Shown here in pieces: positions 8,839 through 14,949 of a stretch of 40,746 nt of DNA (position 1 is the stretch's first letter; every line of letters starts with the position of its first letter). The notes below the pieces were generated by a model. It was not told the origin of the DNA, did not search any database, and saw nothing but the letters and a program-made list of their open reading frames with translations. Origin of the DNA: Rhodanobacteraceae bacterium (GTDB lineage Bacteria; Pseudomonadota; Gammaproteobacteria; Xanthomonadales; Rhodanobacteraceae). The DNA is taken from positions 88,812-129,557 of the forward strand of contig PLNP01000055.1 of the NCBI GenBank assembly GCA_003142815.1, read 5' to 3'. Made by a program: the position numbers and the translations under genes.

Positions 8839-10476
8839 GTGACCGCAGACCGTCAGGCGCACAGCATCACCGACTCAGCGGGCGACATCACCCGGCGCGA
8901 GCTCTATTTCTTCAACCTTTATCGTTGCCTCGAAGCCGTGATCTACGCCGGCCTCGTGTTCAGCCCGTATGCCGGCGAATGGGTCAAGGTCGCGCGCCCG
9001 CTGCTGGGACAGATCGTCACGGTCGTTTATCTCGTCCTCTCCATGTTGTTTCTGCTGGCCACCGACCGCTTGCGCCCGCGCCTGGTCGGCGGCATCAGTG
9101 CGGCGCTGGTCCTCGATATCGTCGCCGCTTCGCTGGTGCTGGTCGCACTGACCGGGCACAGCCTGGTGCCGATGATGCTGCTGGTCAATGTCGGCATCGC
9201 GGCGCTGCTGTTGCCGCGGCGCGCCTATCTGTTCGCGGCGATCGCGGCGGTCGGCGTGGCCGCGCCGTATTTCTACAAACGCTTGATCGAACCGGACGCG
9301 GTCCACCCGACCGTCGAGACGATCTCGATCGTGATCACGTATTTCATCGTGGCCGCGCTGCTGCGCTACCTCGGCGGCCACATGCGCGCGACCGAAGATC
9401 TCGCGGCGCAGCGTGGCGTCGACCTGCTCAACCTCGAACAGGTCAACGACCTGATCATCCAGCGCATGAAGACCGGCGTACTGCTGGTCAATCAGGCGAA
9501 CCACATCCTGCGCATCAACGAGTCGGCCTGGCATCTGATCGGCAACCCCTCGCCGAACCAGCGCGAACTCGGCAGCGTCGCGCCCGAGCTGTCGCGGCGG
9601 CTGTATCACTGGCGTCATTCCAACAAGACCGACCAGACCGCGGTCGCGCTCGCCGCCGACGTGCCCGAAGTGATTCCGCGCTTCACCCGCCTCGCGCCGA
9701 ACGAGGACACCAACGTGCTGATCTTCCTCGACGACACCTCGCTGCTGTCGCGGCGTGCCGAGGAACTCACGCTGTCATCGCTCGGGCGCCTGTCCGCGTC
9801 GATCGCGCACGAGATCCGTAACCCGCTCGCCGCGATCCGCTATTCGGCGCAACTGCTCGCCGAATCGCCCAAGCTCGACAGCGAGGACAAGCGCCTCGTC
9901 GACATCATCAACAACCATTGCACGCGCGCGAACGACGTCGTCGAGAACATTCTGCAACTGTCGCGGCGCGAGCGCTCACGGCCGGAAACGCTGGACCTCA
10001 ACGCCTGGATTCTCGCCTTCGTCGAGGAATACAAGCAGTCCAACGACCTCGGCGGCGATCATCTGCGCGCAGTCACGCAGAACCGCACGATCGAGGCAAT
10101 GGTCGATCCGCAGCATCTGCAGCAAGTAGTCTGGAACCTCGTCCAGAACGCAATCCGCTATGGCCGCCAACCGAACGAACCCGCGCGCGTCAGCGTGATT
10201 TCACGCCTCGCCGCCGACAAGGGACCACCGCTGATCGAGATCATCGACCGCGGCCCCGGTATTCCGCCGAAAGTCGCCGCGCAGATCTTCGAGCCGTTCT
10301 ACACGACCCACGAATACGGCACCGGACTTGGCCTCTATCTCGCCAAACAGATGAGCGAGGCCAGCCAGGCCTCACTCGAATACGTGCCAGTCGCCGGCGG
10401 TGGTGCGTGCTTCCGCATAACCCTGACCCCGGCTGGCTCCTTGCTCGCTCCACGCATGGTCAGCCAGCCCGGTTGA
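8839..10476 (+). CDS. pilS: PilS, membrane sensor histidine kinase of type IV pili
   Basis: 545 residues from a GTG start. The N-terminal 200 residues hold about six hydrophobic segments (for example GQIVTVVYLVLSMLFLLAT and AALVLDIVAASLVLVAL), matching the PilS membrane sensor that monitors pilin in the inner membrane. A PAS-like region follows (MKTGVLLVNQANHILRINES). The dimerisation and phosphoacceptor box is SIAHEIRNPLAA, with His at about residue 324. The ATPase domain has an N box (NLVQNAIRYG), a G1 box (DRGPGIPP), an F box (FEPFYTT) and a G2 box (GTGLGLYLAK). It phosphorylates PilR, encoded 174 bp downstream. Known targets of this pair are sigma-54 pilin promoters, three of which are visible in this window. 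Confidence 0.94.
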   Translation: MTADRQAHSITDSAGDITRRELYFFNLYRCLEAVIYAGLVFSPYAGEWVKVARPLLGQIVTVVYLVLSMLFLLATDRLRPRLVGGISAALVLDIVAASLVLVALTGHSLVPMMLLVNVGIAALLLPRRAYLFAAIAAVGVAAPYFYKRLIEPDAVHPTVETISIVITYFIVAALLRYLGGHMRATEDLAAQRGVDLLNLEQVNDLIIQRMKTGVLLVNQANHILRINESAWHLIGNPSPNQRELGSVAPELSRRLYHWRHSNKTDQTAVALAADVPEVIPRFTRLAPNEDTNVLIFLDDTSLLSRRAEELTLSSLGRLSASIAHEIRNPLAAIRYSAQLLAESPKLDSEDKRLVDIINNHCTRANDVVENILQLSRRERSRPETLDLNAWILAFVEEYKQSNDLGGDHLRAVTQNRTIEAMVDPQHLQQVVWNLVQNAIRYGRQPNEPARVSVISRLAADKGPPLIEIIDRGPGIPPKVAAQIFEPFYTTHEYGTGLGLYLAKQMSEASQASLEYVPVAGGGACFRITLTPAGSLLAPRMVSQPG

Positions 10477-10505
10477 GGTGGCGACGCAGGCGCTACTCAT
10501 CTTTC

Positions 10506-10530
10506 CCTTCCCCCGCTTCGCAGGGGAAGG
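10506..10530. repeat. Palindrome between pilS and pilR
   Basis: CCTTCCCC and GGGGAAGG form an 8-bp stem around a 9-nt loop (CGCTTCGCA). Related palindromes with a TGCGC loop occur at 28146-28220. It may be a REP-type element or an attenuating hairpin between the two genes. No T-run follows, so it is not a classic terminator. Confidence 0.6.
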
Positions 10531-10650
10531 AACGGCACACACTTTGTGCGAAAGGCTGACACCCCGCTACCGCCGCAATCTTTGCCTTGTCGCGCGTCAC
10601 GCTCTACCCTTGTGCCATCCGCTTGTCCGCAAGCCATCGACTCGCCCTGA

Positions 10651-12087
10651 ATGAGCAAACAATACGCACTCGTCATCGATGATGAACGCGATATTCGCGA
10701 GCTGTTGTCCCTGATGCTCGGGCGCATGGACCTGCTCGTGGAAACCGCAGCAACCGTCGCCGAAGCGCGCGAACGACTCGCCGAACGCCGCTACGCCCTG
10801 TGCTTCACCGACATGCGCCTGCCCGACGGTTCCGGCCAGGAAATCATCGCGCTGATCGCCGCGCAGTATCCGGAAATGCCGGTCGCGATGATCACCGCCT
10901 ACGGCAACGTCGATGCGGCGGTCGATGCGCTCAAAGCCGGCGCGTTCGATTTCGTCTCCAAGCCGGTGGACATCAGCGTGCTGCGCCGGCTGGTGCAGAC
11001 CGCACTGAAACTGTCCGAGGAAAAATTCAGCGAGAAGGTCAGCAGCAGCAGCAAACTGATCGGCGATTCGGCACCGATGCATGAACTGCGCGCGACGATC
11101 GCCAAGGTCGCGCGCAGCCAGGCGCCGGTCTACGTCGCCGGCGAATCGGGCGTCGGCAAGGAACTCGTCGCGCGCCTGATCCACGAACTCGGGCCGCGCT
11201 CCGGCGCGCCGTTCGTGCCGGTCAACTGCGGCGCGATCCCGTCCGAGCTGATGGAAAGCGAATTCTTCGGCCACAAAAAAGGCAGCTTCACCGGCGCGGG
11301 TGCGGACAAGGACGGCCTGTTCCACGCCGCGCAGGGCGGCACGCTGTTCCTCGACGAAGTCGCGGAACTGCCGATACACATGCAGGTGAAACTCCTGCGC
11401 GTGATCCAGGAGAAAGCGGTGCGCCCGATCGGCGCGCGCGCCGAGATCGGCATCGACGTGCGCATCCTCTCGGCGACCCACAAGAATCTGGCACGCCTGG
11501 TCGAGCTCGGCTCGTTCCGCCAGGATCTTTTCTACCGCATCAACGTGATCGAACTGCGCGTGCCGCCGCTGCGCGATCGCCGCGAAGACATCCCGCAACT
11601 CGCCGGCCGCGTCCTCGAACGCCTCGCCAGGGACAACGGCACCGCGCCCGCACGGCTGGAACCGGGCGCGCTGGCAGCGCTGCTGGCCTACGATTTTCCC
11701 GGCAACGTACGCGAACTCGAAAACGTGCTGGAGCGCTCGGTCGCGCTGTGCGAGAACAACAGCATTGGCATCGACGACCTGCGCCTGTTGCCGCGCGATC
11801 GCCCCGCCGCCGCCAGCGCGGAAAGCTGGGCCAATTCGCCCGGCGCCAACGCGCAAGAATTCCATTCCGAACATCGCGCCGCGCCGTCGACCGCACACGA
11901 AGCGGCCGACGACGAAGACGACGACGCGTTGCCCGGCGACCTCGCCGCCGCCGTCGCCGAAACCGAGCGCGCCGCGATCATGAAGGCGCTCGAAGCCACG
12001 CGCTGGAACCGCACCTCCGCCGCAAAACAACTCGGCCTCACCCTGCGCCAGTTGCGCTATCGACTGGAGAAGCTCGGCATCGAGTGA
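10651..12087 (+). CDS. pilR: PilR, sigma-54-dependent response regulator
   Basis: A 478-residue NtrC-family activator. The receiver domain (1-120) carries the phosphoacceptor Asp54 in LCFTDMRLPDG and the Lys in VSKPVD. The AAA+ domain has Walker A GESGVGKE near 164, the sigma-54 contact loop GSFTGA at 211-216 (a Ser variant of GAFTGA), Walker B GGTLFLDEV, and the arginine-finger region FRQDLFYRINV. A Fis-type helix-turn-helix (NRTSAAKQLGLTLRQLRYRL) ends the protein. An acidic low-complexity linker (EAADDEDDDA) precedes the DNA-binding domain. It is predicted to activate pilA1, pilA2 and pilB, which have matching -24/-12 promoters. Confidence 0.95.
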   Translation: MSKQYALVIDDERDIRELLSLMLGRMDLLVETAATVAEARERLAERRYALCFTDMRLPDGSGQEIIALIAAQYPEMPVAMITAYGNVDAAVDALKAGAFDFVSKPVDISVLRRLVQTALKLSEEKFSEKVSSSSKLIGDSAPMHELRATIAKVARSQAPVYVAGESGVGKELVARLIHELGPRSGAPFVPVNCGAIPSELMESEFFGHKKGSFTGAGADKDGLFHAAQGGTLFLDEVAELPIHMQVKLLRVIQEKAVRPIGARAEIGIDVRILSATHKNLARLVELGSFRQDLFYRINVIELRVPPLRDRREDIPQLAGRVLERLARDNGTAPARLEPGALAALLAYDFPGNVRELENVLERSVALCENNSIGIDDLRLLPRDRPAAASAESWANSPGANAQEFHSEHRAAPSTAHEAADDEDDDALPGDLAAAVAETERAAIMKALEATRWNRTSAAKQLGLTLRQLRYRLEKLGIE

Positions 12088-12103
12088 TGCCGCGCGCAAC
12101 CCG

Positions 12104-12427
12104 ATGAACGCCGTCCGCCCGTTGCCGAACCTGCCGCGCTACGCGTTCGTCGACCGCATTGCCGCTCTGCCGTTCGTCGACGCGATCGTGTTGTATGGCT
12201 CGCGCGCACGCGGCGACGCACGCCCGCGATCGGATATCGATATCGCGGTGACGGCCCCTTCGGCGGGCGTTCGGGATTGGCAAACCGTCATCGATATTGT
12301 CGACGATGCCGACACCTTGCTCGGCATCGATTGCGTACGTTTCGACGAAATGGCTGCCGACGAGCCGCTGCGGCGGTCCATCGAAGCGCACGGTGTCACG
12401 CTGTATCGCCGGATCGACGCGCCGTGA
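12104..12427 (+). CDS. MNT-domain nucleotidyltransferase antitoxin (MntA type)
   Basis: A 107-residue minimal nucleotidyltransferase. The signature GS-x10-D-x-D is present as GSRARGDARPRSDID (about residues 32-46). In HEPN/MNT modules this type of protein is the antitoxin, and characterised members neutralise the HEPN toxin by adding AMP to a tyrosine. The gene begins only 16 bp after pilR, so it is probably transcribed with it, and its TGA overlaps the GTG of the HEPN gene. It interrupts the expected pilR-pilA neighbourhood. The identification as antitoxin is by family; HI0073-like is the equivalent name. Confidence 0.88.
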   Translation: MNAVRPLPNLPRYAFVDRIAALPFVDAIVLYGSRARGDARPRSDIDIAVTAPSAGVRDWQTVIDIVDDADTLLGIDCVRFDEMAADEPLRRSIEAHGVTLYRRIDAP

Positions 12428-12798
12428 ACGCCACCGAGCGCATCGCCGAGTTCAAGCGCGCGGTCGCCGGTCTCGACCAGGCCCTCGTGCTCGCCTATGG
12501 CAATCCGCTCGGCGTCGATGCGAGCATCCAACGCTTCGAGTTCTGTGTGGAACTTGCATGGAAGTCGTTGCGCGAAATCCTGCTGCGCGATCACAGCCTC
12601 GAAACCGCATCCCCGAAGACCACGCTGCAAGCTGCGTATCGCGTCGCGCTGATCGGCGACGAAGCGACATGGCTCGCGATGCTGCGCGACCGCAACCTGA
12701 GCTCGCACACCTACCGCGAAGCGCTCGCGCGCGAGATTTTCGGTCGGTTGCCCGCGTATCTTGCCGAGTTCAAACGCTTGACGCAGGCACTCGCCTAA
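12424..12798 (+). CDS. HEPN-domain toxin (HepT / HI0074 type)
   Basis: A 124-residue all-helical protein starting at GTG 12424, which overlaps the MNT stop (GTGA). It matches the nucleotidyltransferase substrate-binding (HI0074) branch: ASIQRFEFCVELAWKSLRE in the N-terminal half, then DRNLSSHTYREALA. The latter contains the HEPN RX4HXY motif (RNLSSHTY), where R and H form the RNase site and the Tyr is the AMPylation target in characterised HepT toxins. All three key residues are present, so the toxin looks intact. The overlap with its partner indicates translational coupling. Confidence 0.87.
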   Translation: MNATERIAEFKRAVAGLDQALVLAYGNPLGVDASIQRFEFCVELAWKSLREILLRDHSLETASPKTTLQAAYRVALIGDEATWLAMLRDRNLSSHTYREALAREIFGRLPAYLAEFKRLTQALA

Positions 12799-12806
12799 CC
12801 TCATCG

Positions 12807-12894
12807 AAAAGGGGTCAAAGGGGTCAGAGAACATTTTCCTGCCGCTCTGGCACGAGCACCGATTCAAACGGAAAAGTTCTCTGACCCCTTTTTT
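12807..12894 (+). repeat. REPIN-like palindromic element R1 (left of phd/relE)
   Basis: Arms GGGGTCAGAGAACATTTTCC (12820-12839) and its near-complement GGAAAAGTTCTCTGACCCC (12870-12888) flank a 30-nt centre. The left tip is partly duplicated (AAAAGGGGTCAAAGGGGTC). The right arm runs into TTTTTT, so on the plus strand this is also a plausible rho-independent terminator for the MNT/HEPN pair. The centre and the GATTCAAACGG subarm match element R2 in reverse orientation. Confidence 0.85.
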
Positions 12895-12913
12895 CGTTGT
12901 CGAACGAACCGCC

Positions 12914-13168
12914 ATGTCCAGCATCTCTACCGCCGAAATCCGTTCCGCGCTCGCCGATGTGCTCAATCGCACGAGTTACGGCAAGGAGCGCTTCGTCATC
13001 ACCCGTCGCGGCCGCGATATCGCGGCGATCGTGCCGATCGAGGATCTCGCCCTGCTCGAAGCGCTGGAAGACCGCATCGATCTGGAAGACGCGAGGAAGG
13101 CGCTCGCCGAAACGGGGCGCAAGGGAAGCATTCCCTGGACTGAACTGAAGGCCAGTCTCGGCCTGTAA
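12914..13168 (+). CDS. Phd/YefM-family antitoxin
   Basis: 84 residues starting MSSISTAEIRSALADVLNRT. It has the Phd/YefM N-terminal DNA-binding fold (KERFVITRRGRDIAAIVPIEDLALLEALED, residues about 24-53), followed by an acidic tail that would wrap the toxin (LEDARKALAETGRKGSI). It is separated by 2 bp from the RelE gene. Antitoxins of this family bind their own promoter and neutralise the RelE/YoeB partner by direct contact. The pair stands between two inverted copies of the same palindromic element (12807-12894 and 13433-13509). Confidence 0.88.
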   Translation: MSSISTAEIRSALADVLNRTSYGKERFVITRRGRDIAAIVPIEDLALLEALEDRIDLEDARKALAETGRKGSIPWTELKASLGL

Positions 13169-13170
13169 CG

Positions 13171-13461
13171 ATGGCGGCGCGCTACACGGTCGAGTTTGCG
13201 CCGCGCGCCGCGAAGGCGTTTGCGGCACTGCCGGTCGCCGTACAAAGGAGGCTTGCTCCGATCATCGAGCGCCTGTCTACGACGCCGCGACCGAATGGCG
13301 TACGCAAACTCCAGGGCGCTGACGACCTCTACCGCGTGCGCTCCGGCGACTACCGCGTGATCTACCAGATCCAGGACAAACGCTTGCTGATCCTCGTGGT
13401 CAAGATCGGCCATCGTCGCGACGTCTACGGAGAAAAGGGGTCAGAGAACATTTCCGTTTGA
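13171..13461 (+). CDS. RelE-family mRNA interferase toxin with repeat-derived C-terminus
   Basis: 96 residues with the RelE/ParE fold: YTVEFAPRAAKAFAALP at the N-terminus, LQGADDLYRVRSGDYRVIYQI in the core strands, and LLILVVKIGHRRDVY near the end. RelE homologues usually stop right after the HRxxVY block. Here the last ten residues (GEKGSENISV) and the TGA are encoded by palindromic element R2, so the native stop was lost or replaced when the element arrived. RelE toxins cleave mRNA in the ribosomal A site. Basic core residues (R and K in the last strands) remain, but whether the tail affects activity is unknown. Confidence 0.88.
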   Translation: MAARYTVEFAPRAAKAFAALPVAVQRRLAPIIERLSTTPRPNGVRKLQGADDLYRVRSGDYRVIYQIQDKRLLILVVKIGHRRDVYGEKGSENISV

Positions 13462-13509
13462 ATCCGCGTTCGTGCCGGAGCAGCGGGGAAATGTTCTCTG
13501 ACCCCTTTT
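13433..13509 (-). repeat. REPIN-like palindromic element R2 (right of relE)
   Basis: A 77-bp imperfect palindrome with arms AAAAGGGGTCAGAGAACAT (13433-13451) and ATGTTCTCTGACCCCTTTT (13491-13509). Its reverse complement matches R1 through the centre (GCACGA.C.C..GATTCAAACGG), so R1 and R2 are inverted copies of one element. It overlaps the end of the relE coding sequence and stands just upstream of the pilA1 control region, which it may insulate as a bidirectional terminator. Confidence 0.87.
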
Positions 13510-13530
13510 CGTCCGGTCAAGTGCGACGTC

Positions 13531-13555
13531 TGTCACAACCTGTGCTTCCGTGTCA
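13531..13555 (+). promoter_or_regulatory. Possible PilR sites upstream of pilA1
   Basis: Two TGTCA direct repeats (13531-13535 and 13551-13555) lie 20 bp apart and about 30-65 bp upstream of the -24/-12 element. PilR of Pseudomonas recognises TGTC-containing sites, so these are candidate activator sites. Confidence 0.4.
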
Positions 13556-13581
13556 CGCGTGTACTGCGCGGCGCAACAAAC

Positions 13582-13597
13582 TGGCACATTTAATGCT
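13582..13597 (+). promoter_or_regulatory. Sigma-54 promoter of pilA1
   Basis: TGGCACATTTAATGCT has the -24 GG (13583-13584) and -12 GC (13595-13596) separated by exactly 10 bases, as required for RpoN. It lies about 38 bp upstream of the pilA1 ATG, giving a short leader. Confidence 0.8.
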
Positions 13598-13633
13598 AAC
13601 TAACTGATGGGACACGATCCGGGGAGCCACGTC

Positions 13634-14065
13634 ATGTTGAAGGCAACGATGCAGCGCGGTTTCACCTTGATCGAATTGATGATCGTCGTTGCGATCATTG
13701 CAATCCTCGCAGCCATCGCACTGCCGGCGTATCAGGACTATCTGATCCGCAGCCAAATCGCTGAGGGCCTGAGTCTCGCCGTAGGCGGCAGAGCCGCGAT
13801 CTGGGAATTCGTCGCCAACAAGGGTTACTTCCCGCCGGGTAACACATCGGCTGGCATGGCTCTTCCAGCAAGCATCACAGGCAAATATGTGACATCGGTC
13901 GGCGTCACCGGTGGCGTGATCACCGCGACATTTGGCGGCAGCGCCAACACCGCCATTTCCGGCAAGACATTGCTGCTTTCCGCAGTCACCAACTCCGGCA
14001 GTATGCTGTGGCGCTGCCACTCGATGGGCATCGCGCAGCGTTACCTGCCGACCTCGTGTCGCTGA
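13634..14065 (+). CDS. pilA: Type IV major-pilin-like protein PilA1
   Basis: 143 residues from ATG 13634, chosen because GGGGAG lies 7 bp upstream; ATG 13607 is in frame but lies at the predicted transcription start. The leader MLKATMQRG is cut by PilD after Gly, exposing F+1 TLIEL with Glu+5 and the hydrophobic helix [18 protein letters not shown]. The C-terminal disulfide loop is visible as WRCHSMGIAQRYLPTSC. The globular domain shows the usual GxxTAT/ITATF-like strand pattern (GVITATFGGSANTAISG). It shares about the first 45 residues with the pilin at 14453 but differs through the globular part, so the two probably have distinct surface properties. A sigma-54 promoter precedes it. Confidence 0.93.
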   Translation: MLKATMQRGFTLIELMIVVAIIAILAAIALPAYQDYLIRSQIAEGLSLAVGGRAAIWEFVANKGYFPPGNTSAGMALPASITGKYVTSVGVTGGVITATFGGSANTAISGKTLLLSAVTNSGSMLWRCHSMGIAQRYLPTSCR

Positions 14066-14200
14066 CGCAAACAGCGGTCAGAGAACCTTTGCGGCCAGTG
14101 CGCGGGATCGACGCCGCTTCGGTCGCGTCGGTCCCAAGGTTCCCCCCGATCCCTTTCGTTTCGTCGGCAAAGTGGCGGTTAGCGACAGATTTCCGCCATC

Positions 14201-14230
14201 GACAATGCTCCGATTGTCATACCCTGACAA
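14201..14230 (+). promoter_or_regulatory. Candidate PilR enhancer array upstream of pilA2
   Basis: GACAAT (14201-14206), ATTGTC (14213-14218) and TGACAA (14225-14230) are the same half-site in alternating orientation, spaced exactly 12 bp apart, making the perfect palindromes GACAAT-N6-ATTGTC and TTGTCA-N5-TGACAA. The array lies about 95-125 bp upstream of the -24 element, the usual enhancer distance for a sigma-54 activator. Assignment to PilR is inferred from its TGTC preference. Confidence 0.55.
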
Positions 14231-14322
14231 TTTGCGCAGGCACGCTGGGGCGCTATGAGAACCCCGTCTCATCGCGGAACATTCAAACCGAGAAAACGTC
14301 CGTTTGTCGGTTATGCTCGCGT

Positions 14323-14338
14323 TGGCATGGAAGCTGCT
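14323..14338 (+). promoter_or_regulatory. Sigma-54 promoter of pilA2
   Basis: TGGCATGGAAGCTGCT carries GG at 14324-14325 and GC at 14336-14337 with the exact 10-base interval, and a CTGCT -12 box. The predicted start near 14349 gives a leader of about 104 nt to pilA2. Confidence 0.75.
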
Positions 14339-14452
14339 GTCTTAGACCAGCGAGCCGTCGATCACCTATTGGGCGATCGCGGAAGCGGGCCCGCCTGGCA
14401 AGGTCGGCGGCTCAAGAGGGGCAAACCGTTTTACCATTGCAGAGGAATCACC

Positions 14453-14890
14453 ATGAACAAGATGCAGAAAGGCTTTACGCTGATCGAACTGATGATCGTC
14501 GTCGCGATCATCGCCATCCTGGCCGCGATCGCGCTGCCGGCGTATCAGGATTACCTGATCCGCTCGCAGGTCTCGGAAGCAGCGGTACTGGCCGACGGCT
14601 CCAAGACCGCGATCAGCGAGTACTACAGCAACAAGGGCGTGTTCCCCGCCAGCCAGGCATCGGCAGGTTTGGCCGCGGCGGTATCCATCGTCGGCAAATA
14701 CGTCTTGTCGGTTGACGCCACCTCGACTCCGGGCAAGATTACTGCGACATTCAATGCCACCAACGCCAACGCGAAGATTCAGGGCGATACGATGTTCTTT
14801 TCGGCGATCACGCATGCCGGCAGCATCGAATGGACCTGTAAGGTAGGCACAACGCCTCTGAAATACGTTCCTACGTCCTGCCGCGGCTAA
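14453..14890 (+). CDS. pilA: Type IV major-pilin-like protein PilA2
   Basis: 145 residues from ATG 14453 with a strong ribosome site (AGAGGAA). The prepilin leader is MNKMQKG, followed by F+1 TLIEL (Glu+5) and the same hydrophobic N-terminal helix and DYLIRSQ block as the upstream pilin. The globular part ([19 protein letters not shown], then [19 protein letters not shown]) ends in the disulfide loop [17 protein letters not shown]. The short leader and strong ribosome site suggest this is the main structural pilin, but that is inference. A rho-independent terminator follows, with candidate pilin glycosyltransferase genes directly beyond it. Confidence 0.94.
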   Translation: MNKMQKGFTLIELMIVVAIIAILAAIALPAYQDYLIRSQVSEAAVLADGSKTAISEYYSNKGVFPASQASAGLAAAVSIVGKYVLSVDATSTPGKITATFNATNANAKIQGDTMFFSAITHAGSIEWTCKVGTTPLKYVPTSCRG

Positions 14891-14913
14891 GCGCTCTGTT
14901 TTTCCTGACGCCT

Positions 14914-14946
14914 TGAAGGGCCGCACGCGCGGCCCTTCTTTTTTTG
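14914..14946 (+). terminator. Rho-independent terminator after pilA2
   Basis: GGGCCGC (14918-14924) and GCGGCCC (14929-14935) form a 7-bp GC stem with a 4-nt loop, followed by TTCTTTTTTT. The downstream gene starts within a few bases of the T-run, so any expression from the pilA2 promoter must come from read-through. Confidence 0.88.
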
Positions 14947-14949
14947 ACG

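Larger units (their letters stand above)
14066..14452 (+). other. Control region between the two pilin genes
   Basis: No gene is seen. The stretch holds the TTGTC-type array at 14201-14230, a further TTGTC at 14304-14308, the -24/-12 element at 14323-14338 and a leader of about 100 nt before pilA2. No T-rich terminator is evident directly after pilA1. Confidence 0.6.

Noticed and set aside
10597-12099. 500-codon minus-strand frame
   Set aside because: Antisense shadow of pilR, explained by high third-position GC.
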